Shown piece by piece: positions 1 to 8,170 of a DNA stretch of 64,000 nt. The stretch lies in the NCBI GenBank assembly GCA_946402945.1, contig CAMIYB010000002.1, positions 1 through 64,000 on the forward strand, read 5' to 3'. Made by a program: the position numbers and the translations under genes. Origin of the DNA: an uncultured Bacteroidales bacterium (GTDB lineage: Bacteria > Bacteroidota > Bacteroidia > Bacteroidales > UBA932). Positions within the stretch are counted from its first letter, which is position 1; each line of letters starts with the position of its first letter. The notes under the pieces were generated by a model, which searched no databases, had not been told where the DNA came from, and saw only the letters and a program-made list of their open reading frames with translations.

Positions 1-1
1 C

Positions 2-799
2 ATCCAGGCCGTGGCGAGCATCTCTCCCCGCTGTCTGGTGAGCATGGCCGCCGCCACGAGCCAGCTCAGCGCCCTCGACCCGCGGCTGGACATCCACTGG
101 GATTCCGCCCCGAAGTACATGCGCTTCATCGTCACCGACTCACCCAAGGAAATCCGCCAGCAGACTGACCGCATCCAGGAGGCCTTCCGCGCAGCCCATG
201 TGCCCGACACCGCGGCCTTCCTGCGGCGGCTTTTCACCGATCCCGCGGCGGCCCGCGCCCTTGTCGGCGACCCCATCCTCCTGATGCGCCGCACCTTCGT
301 CGTGGCCCTCAACACCGGCTCCTTCGAACTCGACCCGATTATCCTGCGGGCCTTCACGACCCGGGACCTGAGCCTGTACGGCCGCTGCATCAGCCAGGAG
401 CAGTACCTGCGCCACTGCAATTCCCTTCCTTTCGGGGACCAGCGGATGAAATTGCTACGCCCGCTTGCCGAAGAAGTCGTCGCCCGGGCCGAGGAGGCCA
501 TCTCCACGGGAGAACGGGTCGCCGACCTTCGCTACGGCCATGATTCCCAACTGATGGCTTTCGCCTCCCTGCTCGGGGTCGAGGGCATCGGAGAACGCCG
601 CGGCATCGAGGAGGCCTCGCTGTGGGAGGGCTGTTTCGGCACGCCCTTCGCTTCCAACCTGCAGATGGTGTTCTACCGCAACAAGGCCGGAAAAATACTG
701 GTCAAATGCTATTACAATGAACGGGAAGTCCGCCTGATCACCCTTCCGGGCGGTCCCTACTACGCCTGGGACGAGGTCAAGGCCCTCCTCCTGCGGTAA
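2..799 (+). CDS. Histidine acid phosphatase family protein, C-terminal part (5' truncated by window edge)
   Basis: The reading frame is open to the left edge, so the true start lies outside the window; the first GTG, at 11, is internal. About 265 residues are visible. The protein aligns along its length with the C-terminal two thirds of the second histidine phosphatase at 6418-7668: both have a GHD motif inside YGHD(S/T), an SNLQ(M/L)VFYR block and a GPYY.W tail. Clade-2 histidine phosphatases (MINPP/phytase-like) hydrolyse phosphomonoesters such as inositol phosphates, using an N-terminal RHGxR nucleophile motif (outside the window here) and a C-terminal HD/HAE motif. By analogy with the paralogue it should be secreted. 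The family call is solid; the substrate is unknown. Confidence 0.75.
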   Translation: MQAVASISPRCLVSMAAATSQLSALDPRLDIHWDSAPKYMRFIVTDSPKEIRQQTDRIQEAFRAAHVPDTAAFLRRLFTDPAAARALVGDPILLMRRTFVVALNTGSFELDPIILRAFTTRDLSLYGRCISQEQYLRHCNSLPFGDQRMKLLRPLAEEVVARAEEAISTGERVADLRYGHDSQLMAFASLLGVEGIGERRGIEEASLWEGCFGTPFASNLQMVFYRNKAGKILVKCYYNEREVRLITLPGGPYYAWDEVKALLLR

Positions 800-805
800 A
801 CTCCC

Positions 806-2008
806 CTACTGGGCAAGGAACGCTTCCAGGTCACGGGCGACGTGGCCTGGCAGGATGATGTGGTGGTTGCCAACCGGATTGGTAAGGAAATACGACACGT
901 CCGGCAGCCGGAGGACCACCTGCGTCCGGCAGAGGTCGGGCTGGGACTGGTTGCGCAGCAGGGTTCCCTCCGCCACGAAATGGCGCGAGAGGTCGCCGGA
1001 GACCTTGAACACGGTCACGGGCCCCTCCTGCAGATGGCCGCGGATCCCCACCCCGAGACCCGACTCGAAATGGGTATCGAAGGCATAGCGGGTCACCATA
1101 TCCAGCGGGATGGTGCAATGGGCGAAGAGCACCTCGCCCGTCTCGGGATCGATGCGGGAAGGATTGGCCTGGAAGCCGCTCACGCCCGTAAACGCCCGGC
1201 CGATGCACATGCTCAGCAGGGCCGGGATATCCCCCTCGCAACTGGAGACGATGCCTTCGGCGTTCAGCGTGGCCAGGGCCAGGCAGCCGGTATTGCGCAC
1301 CGAGGTCAGCAGGTCGAAACAACGAAGGGTCAGGCCGGAAAGGTCGTAGCGGGCGACAAGGGCCTTCAGGGCCTTGTAAATCCGCCAGGCACCGGGGGCG
1401 GAGGCCTGGACGGCCGGGGCCGCGTCGAAGAGCGGCTCGCCGCAGGCGATCCTTGCGCCGGCAGGGTCGTCCGGAATCCCGTCATAGGCCGCCTGCAATT
1501 CCGCCATGGGGATATCGATGAGCGTAATGCCCAGCCTTTCCTGCACGCGCTCGTAGTCGGCGCCGCTGGCGATCAGCCAGTCCGAAGGCTGTCCTACCAC
1601 GCCCAGCCGCATCCCGCGCAACTGACGGCGGGCCTTTTCCACCCGCTCCAGCGCCAGGACCCGCTCCCGGATGAAGGAAGGACTGCCGTGGATGATTTCT
1701 CCGGCCACGCCCCGCTGCCGCAGGAAGGAGAGAATCTCCATGGAAGCGGCCAGGGAATTGCTTTTGCCCGAGGTCAGCAGGTAGATCGGCTGGCCGCAGG
1801 GCAGCAGTTGCGCAAGCAGCGGACGGAAGATCCCTTCCGTGCCGCCCGTCCGGACATAGATCAGATTGAGGTCCGCCGCACCGTAGTCGCGGTAGTCGGC
1901 GCCCTTCAGGTCATAGGTAATGCCCAGGCTGCCCAGGAACTCGCGGGTAACGGCCGCCACGGCACGTTCGTCGTGCAGGGCGGAAGTGAGGGTGTAGATG
2001 GCTATCAT
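806..2008 (-). CDS. L-fucose/L-arabinose isomerase-superfamily protein
   Basis: 400-residue cytoplasmic protein with no signal peptide. Two alpha/beta N-terminal segments are followed by a C-terminal half resembling the fucose/arabinose isomerase fold: a C-E-G-D-I-P segment near residue 260, an HC(T)IP segment near 310, and a terminal P-V-G-N-H-H block like the GNHH metal-site region of these isomerases. Members interconvert aldoses and ketoses with a divalent metal, but this branch is much shorter than true FucI (about 590 residues) and AraA (about 500), so the substrate cannot be assigned. Its start overlaps the end of the flippase gene by 4 nt (ATGA), so the two are probably co-translated, perhaps linking sugar metabolism to glycan export. 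A non-catalytic relative is possible. Confidence 0.6.
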   Translation of the reverse strand: MIAIYTLTSALHDERAVAAVTREFLGSLGITYDLKGADYRDYGAADLNLIYVRTGGTEGIFRPLLAQLLPCGQPIYLLTSGKSNSLAASMEILSFLRQRGVAGEIIHGSPSFIRERVLALERVEKARRQLRGMRLGVVGQPSDWLIASGADYERVQERLGITLIDIPMAELQAAYDGIPDDPAGARIACGEPLFDAAPAVQASAPGAWRIYKALKALVARYDLSGLTLRCFDLLTSVRNTGCLALATLNAEGIVSSCEGDIPALLSMCIGRAFTGVSGFQANPSRIDPETGEVLFAHCTIPLDMVTRYAFDTHFESGLGVGIRGHLQEGPVTVFKVSGDLSRHFVAEGTLLRNQSQPDLCRTQVVLRLPDVSYFLTNPVGNHHIILPGHVARDLEAFLAQ

Positions 2009-3489
2009 GCTTTACGGAAGTATTTCCCGACGAGGGGAAGGTTTTTCAAAGGGAAATCGCGAAGGACCAGCACGGCGCAGAAGGCCAGCAGGAGCACGGT
2101 ATTCACGGCCAGGGAGCCCCAGAAGGGCAGATAACGGTTGGCAAAGCTAATGCCGGTGAAGAGGATCGCCGCCAGGAGTACATACAGCAGCATATCCTTC
2201 ATCGGGTAGTCGATGGGGTACTGCTTCTGACCGACGATCCAGGAAAGCAGCATGGCGGTACCGTAGCCGGCGACTCCGGCCCAGGCACAGGCCATGTAGC
2301 CGAATTTCGGCACGAAGAGGATGTTGGCGACGATGAGCACGAGGCAGCCCGCCCCGGAGAAAACCGCGCCCCAGAGGGTCTTGTCGGTCAGTTTGTACCA
2401 GAAGGACAGGTTGAAATAGACGCCCATCAGGATCTCGGCCGCCATGACGATGGGCACCACGCGGAGGCCCTCCCAGTAACCGGGCTGGATGATGTAGCGC
2501 AGCACTTTGATGTAGGCCATGACGCCGAGGAAGGCCAGAAGGGTGAAAATAAGGAAGTATTTCATGCCCTTGGCATAGGTCTGCCGGCTGTCTTCCTCCC
2601 GGGAATTGCCGAAGACGAAGGGCTCGTAGGCATAGCGGAAAGCCTGGGTGATCATGGCCATGATCATGGCGATCTTGCTGGCCGCCCCGTAGATGCCGAG
2701 CTGGGCCGTGGCGTCTTCGCCGGGGTAGATGTGCGGGAAGAGGATCTTGTCGGCGGTCTGGTTGAGGATGCCGGCGACCCCGAGCACCAGGATGGGCCAG
2801 CTGTAATGCAGCATGCGGCGCATCAGGTCGCGGTCGAAACCATAGCCGATGCCGCGCAACTCCCGCAGGAAAAAGAGCATGACGACGCTCGTACAGAAGA
2901 GATTGATATAGAACACATAACCCACGCCGACCTCCGGCCGATACAAGGCGTTCCCCTCGGGGAAGAGGGCCGGCAGCAGCACGAAGAACACCAGGTTCAG
3001 GGCGATGTTGAGTCCGATGAACAGGAGTTTGAGCGCCGCGAATTTCAGCGGACGCTTCTGGTAGCGCAGATAGGAAAAGAGGATGGCCTGGAAGGCGTCC
3101 ATGGCCACGATGACCGCCATGGTCCAGATATAGGACGGATGGTCGCCGTAGCCCATGGCCGAGGAGATGGGGCCGATGAAGGCCACGACCAGCGCGACGA
3201 ATAGCAGCGAGGTCGTCCCGACCATGCGCAGGATGGTGGAAAACACCTGCTTGGGGTCCTCCCCCTCCTTGTTGGCAAAGCGGAAGAAGGTGGTCTCCAT
3301 CCCATAGGTCAGCAGCACCAGCAGCAGGGCCGTGTAGGCATAGAGGTTCGTGATGACCCCGTACCCGCCCGAGGCGGCGGAAATCTTATAGGTATAGAGC
3401 GGGACCAGCAGGTAGTTCAGGAAACGCCCGATGATGCTGCTCAGTCCATAAATGGCCGTGTCCTTGGCCAGCGACTTGAAATTTGCCAT
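2005..3489 (-). CDS. Oligosaccharide flippase / polysaccharide biosynthesis membrane protein
   Basis: 494 residues, almost entirely hydrophobic, with about 12 to 14 predicted transmembrane helices. The N-terminus (K-D-T-A-I-Y-G-L-S-S-I-I-G-R) is typical of Wzx-like flippases of the MOP exporter superfamily in Bacteroidetes. These proteins move lipid-linked oligosaccharides across the inner membrane. The ATG at 3489 gives a full-length protein. The gene is first in a two-gene unit with the isomerase-like gene (4-nt overlap) and is divergent from the GH106 gene. Substrate unknown; MurJ-type lipid II flippases belong to the same superfamily but are less similar in the N-terminal motif. Confidence 0.85.
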   Translation of the reverse strand: MANFKSLAKDTAIYGLSSIIGRFLNYLLVPLYTYKISAASGGYGVITNLYAYTALLLVLLTYGMETTFFRFANKEGEDPKQVFSTILRMVGTTSLLFVALVVAFIGPISSAMGYGDHPSYIWTMAVIVAMDAFQAILFSYLRYQKRPLKFAALKLLFIGLNIALNLVFFVLLPALFPEGNALYRPEVGVGYVFYINLFCTSVVMLFFLRELRGIGYGFDRDLMRRMLHYSWPILVLGVAGILNQTADKILFPHIYPGEDATAQLGIYGAASKIAMIMAMITQAFRYAYEPFVFGNSREEDSRQTYAKGMKYFLIFTLLAFLGVMAYIKVLRYIIQPGYWEGLRVVPIVMAAEILMGVYFNLSFWYKLTDKTLWGAVFSGAGCLVLIVANILFVPKFGYMACAWAGVAGYGTAMLLSWIVGQKQYPIDYPMKDMLLYVLLAAILFTGISFANRYLPFWGSLAVNTVLLLAFCAVLVLRDFPLKNLPLVGKYFRKA

Positions 3490-3539
3490 AATGCCCGCAA
3501 GTTATCAAAAAAAACCGCAACTTGCAAATCTTCCGGCCG

Positions 3540-3570
3540 TTGGCATTTTCCGCTTTAATGCTTACCTTTG
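3540..3570 (+). promoter_or_regulatory. Bacteroidetes-type promoter for the GH106 gene
   Basis: A TTGG -33 element at 3540-3543 and a perfect TAnnTTTG -7 box (TACCTTTG, 3563-3570) are separated by 19 bp, the usual spacing for the Bacteroidetes primary sigma factor. The next plausible start codon is 3632, leaving a leader of about 55 nt. This supports the 3632 start over the longer frame beginning at 3452, which would start upstream of the promoter and inside the divergent flippase gene. Confidence 0.75.
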
Positions 3571-3631
3571 TAAGGATGGCTGCGGGAGGGCCTCGCCCGG
3601 GCTGTCACCCTTCCTAAAACCGATTGGAACC

Positions 3632-6421
3632 ATGCGAAGACAACTGCTCCTTTTCCTGGGAATCTTTTTCCTGCTTTCTGCCCCGAGCCTGGCCGGAAAG
3701 CCGGCCCAAAGCCGCCTGAGCGAACTCCGGACGGATTTCGACAGCCCCGGACGGACCTATGGCACCGACTGCTGGTGGTGGTGGCTCAACGGCAACGTGG
3801 ACGAGGAAGCCATCTCCCGCGACCTGGCCGAAATGGCCCGGAAAGGCTTTTACGGGGCCGTTGTCATCGATGCCGGCGGGGCGACCCAGGGCGGCCATAC
3901 CCCCGTGCCCGCCGGACCGCAGTTCGGCTCGCCCGAGTGGTGCCGGCTCTTCCGCTATGCCCTGGACGAGGCCGCGAAATACGGCCTGGTCATCGGGGCG
4001 AACATCCAGAGCGGCTGGAATCTCGGCGGCCCCTGCGTGAGCCCGGAATACGCCGCGAAGCATCTGGTATATAGCACTTTGAATGTATCCGGTGCGGGGA
4101 ACTGCCTCCCGCCGCAGCCCCCGGCACGGCACGGCTACTACCGCGACATCGCCGTCCTGGCCTTCCCGGCCACGGGACCGAAGGTGGAGCGCATCCGCCG
4201 CATCCCCGACCAGACCAGCGACCGGGAACTGGGCTTCAGCACGCCGGACGGCAGTCTCCTCTTCGACGACAACGGCAAGCCCGAAGGCGAGACCCTTCTG
4301 GTGCGGAAGGCGGACATCCTCGACCTGAGCGGCCGCCTCAAGGCCGACGGCACGCTGGACTGGACCCCTCCCGCAGGGGAATGGACGGTGGTCCGCGTCG
4401 GTTTCACCTGCACCAGCGCCGCCGTCTCGACCTGTTCCGACACCTGGGGCGGACGGGTGCTGGACCATCTGAGCGCGGAGGCCTTCGACTACTATTGGGA
4501 TACGGTCGTCGAGCCCATCCTGAGCGCCTGCGGGCCCCATGTCGGGACGACGCTCCGCTACCTCTCCACCGACAGCTGGGAGGCCGGCGGCATGAACTGG
4601 ACCCCGGGCTTCGAGACCTTCTTCCGCGCGTTCAACGGCTATGACATCACCCCCTGGCTAGTCGCAGCGGCCGGTTTCGTGGTGGAGAGCCGGGAGGAAA
4701 GCCTCTGCTTTTTCGCCGACTTCCGCAAGACCGTCGGCGAGGCCATCGCCACGCGGCATTTCGGCCGTTTCGCCGAGCGGGCACGTGCCCATGGCATCGG
4801 CATCCAGCCGGAATCGGCCGGTCCCCATGGCGCCCCCTTCGACGGCATCCGCAACTACGGGCTGAGCGACATCGTCATGAGCGAGTTCTGGGCCATGTCG
4901 CCCCACCGGCCCACGCCCATCAAGCGTTTCTTCCTCAAGCAGGCCTCCTCCGCAGCCCACGTCTATGGAAAATCCATCGTCGGAGCCGAGTCCTTCACCA
5001 CCATCGGCCCGCAGTGGAACGACTGCCTCTGGCGCAACCAGAAACCCGCTTTCGACCATGAGGTCTGCGAGGGGCTGAACCGGGTCTATTTCCACACCTT
5101 CACCTGCTCGCCCGCTTCCATGGGCCGTCCCGGCCAGGAATATTTCGCCGGCACGCATTTCAATCCCCAGATCACCTGGTGGGAGCAGTCAGGGCCCTAT
5201 CTGAGCTACCTTTCCCGCATACAGGCCGTCGCCCAGCGGGGCGAGGCGGTGTGCGAGGTCCTCTATTACTACGGGGACCATGTCCCGAACATCTATCCCC
5301 TCTCGGACCCGGTGGCGCCGGGCTACGACTATGATGTCGTGGACGAGCGCTCCCTGCTGGGCGCCAGGGTCTGCCGGGGCCGCATCGTACTGCCCTCCGG
5401 CCGGGCCTACCGGCTTCTGCTGCTGCCGCCGACCCGGGTGCTCTCGCCCGCGGCCCTGCGGCAGGTGGAAAATCTGGTACGGAAAGGGGCGACCGTATTG
5501 GGAGAGAAGCCCTTACGGGCCATGACCCTGCGGCCGAAAGACGATTTCCAGGCCCTTGCCGACCGGCTCTGGGGCGACGGGAGCGCGGGCGTCCATGCCT
5601 ATGGCCGCGGCCGCGTCGTCTGCGGCGTCAAAGCCGCCGCGTTCCTCGCCGGAGACGGTCTGGCGTCCGACTGCGAGGCCGGTCCGCTGCACTGGATCCA
5701 CTACCGTTTCAAGGACGGCGAGGCCTATTTCCTGTCCAACCAGACAGGGGAAGCCCTGGTACAGGACGTGGTGCTGCGCGCAAAAGGCCCCGTGACGCTG
5801 TGGAACGCCGTGGACGGCTCCATGGTGCCGGCCGATGCCCGCTCCGAAGGGGGCCGCACCCGGCTCGCCCTGGCGCTCGGCCCCTTTGAAAGCCGCCTGG
5901 TCGTCCTGGGAAAGGGCGGAAGGAATACCGCCGCAAAGGCCCCGGAGGCCCGCCGCACCCCGCTGCGCAGCGACACCCTGTCCCGCTGGACCGTCCGTTT
6001 CGACCCGGCCCTCGGCGGCCCGGGCGAGGTGGTCTTTGACGGACTGTCCGACTGGACCCTCAGCAGCGACCCGCGTATCCGCCACTACAGCGGCCCCGCC
6101 GTCTATCGGACCACCCTCCGGGGGCCCGGCACGGCGCGGCTCAGCCTCGGCGAAATCCGCGATGTCGGCATCGCGCAGGTGCGCCTCGGCGGCCGGGACC
6201 TCGGCACGCTGTGGACCTGGCCTTTCGAGGTGGACCTGTCTCTGGAAGAAGGGGATAATCTCCTGGAAATCACCGTTGTGAACTCCTGGTACAACCGCCT
6301 TGCGGGCGACCAGTCCGACCCGGGGAAGGCCTGGGGGACGCGGACCAACATCCGGCTCCGCAATCCCTCGTCCCTCTCCTCTTCCGGCCTGCTCGGACCG
6401 GTGCTTGTCCGCTATTATTAA
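3632..6421 (+). CDS. GH106-type alpha-L-rhamnosidase-like glycoside hydrolase, secreted
   Basis: 929 residues from the ATG at 3632, which begins a clean signal peptide (MRRQLLLFLGIFFLLSAPSL, cleavage near residue 22). The N-terminal region has the W-W-W-W-L-N-G-N motif followed by a TIM-barrel-like start (E-M-A-R-K-G-F-Y-G-A-V-V-I-D), characteristic of GH106 and related large Bacteroidetes enzymes. The C-terminal 250 residues look like beta-sandwich carbohydrate-binding domains ending in N-S-W-Y-N-R-L-A-G-D. GH106 enzymes remove terminal alpha-L-rhamnose from plant polysaccharides such as rhamnogalacturonan. The catalytic glutamates cannot be assigned without alignment, so substrate specificity is inferred from family only. 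It stands alone after its own promoter and overlaps the convergent phosphatase gene by 4 nt. Confidence 0.8.
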   Translation: MRRQLLLFLGIFFLLSAPSLAGKPAQSRLSELRTDFDSPGRTYGTDCWWWWLNGNVDEEAISRDLAEMARKGFYGAVVIDAGGATQGGHTPVPAGPQFGSPEWCRLFRYALDEAAKYGLVIGANIQSGWNLGGPCVSPEYAAKHLVYSTLNVSGAGNCLPPQPPARHGYYRDIAVLAFPATGPKVERIRRIPDQTSDRELGFSTPDGSLLFDDNGKPEGETLLVRKADILDLSGRLKADGTLDWTPPAGEWTVVRVGFTCTSAAVSTCSDTWGGRVLDHLSAEAFDYYWDTVVEPILSACGPHVGTTLRYLSTDSWEAGGMNWTPGFETFFRAFNGYDITPWLVAAAGFVVESREESLCFFADFRKTVGEAIATRHFGRFAERARAHGIGIQPESAGPHGAPFDGIRNYGLSDIVMSEFWAMSPHRPTPIKRFFLKQASSAAHVYGKSIVGAESFTTIGPQWNDCLWRNQKPAFDHEVCEGLNRVYFHTFTCSPASMGRPGQEYFAGTHFNPQITWWEQSGPYLSYLSRIQAVAQRGEAVCEVLYYYGDHVPNIYPLSDPVAPGYDYDVVDERSLLGARVCRGRIVLPSGRAYRLLLLPPTRVLSPAALRQVENLVRKGATVLGEKPLRAMTLRPKDDFQALADRLWGDGSAGVHAYGRGRVVCGVKAAAFLAGDGLASDCEAGPLHWIHYRFKDGEAYFLSNQTGEALVQDVVLRAKGPVTLWNAVDGSMVPADARSEGGRTRLALALGPFESRLVVLGKGGRNTAAKAPEARRTPLRSDTLSRWTVRFDPALGGPGEVVFDGLSDWTLSSDPRIRHYSGPAVYRTTLRGPGTARLSLGEIRDVGIAQVRLGGRDLGTLWTWPFEVDLSLEEGDNLLEITVVNSWYNRLAGDQSDPGKAWGTRTNIRLRNPSSLSSSGLLGPVLVRYY

Positions 6422-7668
6422 GGAAGGACGGGCTTCCCTGTCTGGGCGGCCCAATAGGCCTTCACGTCAGACCAGCGGTAATAGGGCCCCGAGACCGGCT
6501 CGAGGGCCGGGATAGCCCGTTCCCTTTCGTTGTAGAGGCACTTGACGAGCACCTCTTTCCCGCGTTTGCGATAGAAGACCAGTTGGAGGTTCGATCCCAT
6601 GGGGATGGCGACGGCACAGTCGCCGACCCGGCCCGCGTCCTCCATGGTAATCGGCCACAAGCCCATGCCCATGTGATTCAACAGGGGCAGCAGGGTGGTG
6701 TCGTGGCCGTAACGCAGATCGGCGCACACCGTGCCCCCGGCAATGGCCTCGTCGGCCCGCCGGATGATCTCCCGGACCAGGGTCGTCCTGCGCGGATAAC
6801 TCAGATTGGCCAGCGTACGGCTGTCCGTTCCGTGCCAGAAAGTCAGGATCGCGTCTTCGTCAAGGTATTCCCGCAGGTCAAAGAAGGGATAACCCATCGA
6901 CAGATGGATGGCCCAGCAGCGATAGATGGATTCGAAAAAGGCCAGCGGCTCGGAAATCCGCGCCAGGGCGGCCTCCGTGTCGGTAAAGAGCGCGGCGCCC
7001 GCCTTGCGGATGTCGACGCCGGCCTTGAACCATTGTTTCATGACGACCCGGCGCGCCTTGCCGAGACTGTCGGGGAATTCCTCCCCGTTGATCATGAAGA
7101 CATGGTAGCGCTTGCCCACGTAAAAGGTCGGGCGAAGCCCCGGCTCGCAACTGCGCAGGGCGCCCGTGGAACTGGCCATGCTGGTGATAGTGCGCGTGAA
7201 GGAAGTGGCCGTACAGCGGATATCCCGGCGCGTCCTGTCACGGAATACCGGCCGGAAGCGTTTGTACATGCGGAGGGCGATCTCCTCGTGCTCCCGGGCA
7301 CCGAGGTCGGTCAGTTCGCCCCAACGGTCCTGGCTGTCGGCGACCACCTGCGAAACAAAGGCGAAGAGTTCCTTCCCCTTCTCCGTCAGCAGCCCCTCCT
7401 CCTGCAGGGGAGCCATCTGGGCGGGAGCGGTCTCCAGCAGCTCGCGGGCGATTTCGTAACGGCTGCCATGACGTCCGTAATGGCTGATATAGAATGGCTT
7501 ATATCCCGGAGGAGCCGGCGTATCCACATCCGGCGCGGCCGGATACGGATGGAGAACGGTGGTAGCCCGGTCGGGCTCGGCGCGAAGGATTTCGCGGGAA
7601 ACCTGCGCGGGGCTCGTGAGGGTCATCAGCAGGAAGGCAGCCAGGGAAAGGAGCAAGGGTCTGTACAT
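6418..7668 (-). CDS. Secreted histidine acid phosphatase (MINPP/phytase-like)
   Basis: 416 residues from the ATG at 7668, chosen because it starts a signal peptide (MYRPLLLSLAAFLLMTLTSP) just downstream of a recognisable promoter; the longer open frame to 7890 runs through that promoter. The catalytic RHGSR motif is at residues 66-70 (nucleophile His67) and the partner GHD motif at about 321-323, the arrangement of clade-2 histidine phosphatases. Bacteroides homologues hydrolyse inositol hexakisphosphate and other phosphomonoesters in the periplasm or on the surface. It is paralogous to the gene at the left edge; the two flank the flippase and GH106 genes. The last 4 nt overlap the convergent GH106 gene. 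Confidence 0.85.
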   Translation of the reverse strand: MYRPLLLSLAAFLLMTLTSPAQVSREILRAEPDRATTVLHPYPAAPDVDTPAPPGYKPFYISHYGRHGSRYEIARELLETAPAQMAPLQEEGLLTEKGKELFAFVSQVVADSQDRWGELTDLGAREHEEIALRMYKRFRPVFRDRTRRDIRCTATSFTRTITSMASSTGALRSCEPGLRPTFYVGKRYHVFMINGEEFPDSLGKARRVVMKQWFKAGVDIRKAGAALFTDTEAALARISEPLAFFESIYRCWAIHLSMGYPFFDLREYLDEDAILTFWHGTDSRTLANLSYPRRTTLVREIIRRADEAIAGGTVCADLRYGHDTTLLPLLNHMGMGLWPITMEDAGRVGDCAVAIPMGSNLQLVFYRKRGKEVLVKCLYNERERAIPALEPVSGPYYRWSDVKAYWAAQTGKPVLP

Positions 7669-7708
7669 GGTTCGGATCGGATTGGGGACGGCGGGAGCGC
7701 CATCCGTA

Positions 7709-7739
7709 CAAAGATAAAGAGAAAAGTGCATTCCGGCAA
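7709..7739 (-). promoter_or_regulatory. Promoter for the histidine phosphatase gene
   Basis: On the minus strand a TATCTTTG -7 box (7709-7716) lies 20 bp downstream of a TTG -33 element (7737-7739). The predicted transcript starts about 35 nt upstream of the ATG at 7668, fixing that start. Confidence 0.7.
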
Positions 7740-7773
7740 GCATCTTCGTCGGGACCGGCGGCGGCGCGGGTAT

Positions 7774-7781
7774 TATTTTTG
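7774..7781 (+). promoter_or_regulatory. Probable -7 box for the DUF6150-like and CotH genes
   Basis: TATTTTTG matches the TAnnTTTG -7 consensus and lies 29 bp before the ATG at 7811. No clear -33 TTTG is present at the right spacing, so this is tentative. It is back to back with the phosphatase promoter. Confidence 0.45.
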
Positions 7782-7810
7782 CGGGGAAAAACCTCAAAAA
7801 ACCTGTCGCC

Positions 7811-8149
7811 ATGAAAAAAATACTGCTCCTCCTTCTGTCCGTGCTGCTGGGCGCGGCCGCAGCCTCGGCCCAGACCGTCCATTCGGTCAATTACAAAAGC
7901 GAAGCGGATGTCAAAGTGTATGTGACCCAGTGGAAAAGCGAAGCCGACCTGGTGGTCTATAAATGCAAGATCAAATCGGACGCCACGGGCAACAAAGGAC
8001 TCTGGTACTTCTGCGACTTGAAGAGCGACGCCAAGAAAAAGATCTATTTCTGCGAGTGGAAGAGCGACGCCGACCTGGTCATCTATTTCACTGAGTGGAA
8101 GAGCGACGCCGGCTGGCAGAAAAAGGAGAAGCAGCATCTGATGTATTGA
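7811..8149 (+). CDS. Secreted DUF6150-like (septoil-knot type) repeat protein
   Basis: 112 residues: signal peptide of about 21 residues (MKKILLLLLSVLLG..ASA), then a regular repeat of 11 to 16 residues starting K-S-(E/D)-A and continuing D-(L/V)-V-(V/I)-Y-(F/K)-(T/C). Six K-S-(E/D)-A units are visible, the last ending A-G-W-Q-K-K. This short repeat, including a central G-N-K-G-L-W-Y-F segment, matches my recollection of the DUF6150 family, predicted to fold into a beta-rich 7(1) torus knot. Function is unknown in the family. Three cysteines occur after the signal peptide. It precedes the CotH gene by 21 nt and is probably co-transcribed with it. The family call rests on repeat pattern only. 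Confidence 0.7.
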   Translation: MKKILLLLLSVLLGAAAASAQTVHSVNYKSEADVKVYVTQWKSEADLVVYKCKIKSDATGNKGLWYFCDLKSDAKKKIYFCEWKSDADLVIYFTEWKSDAGWQKKEKQHLMY

Positions 8150-8170
8150 CGGTAAAGAGACCCCTGAAGA

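Noticed and set aside
3452..3631. N-terminal extension of the GH106 gene
   Set aside because: It would begin inside the divergent flippase gene and run through a clear promoter; the signal peptide starts at 3632.
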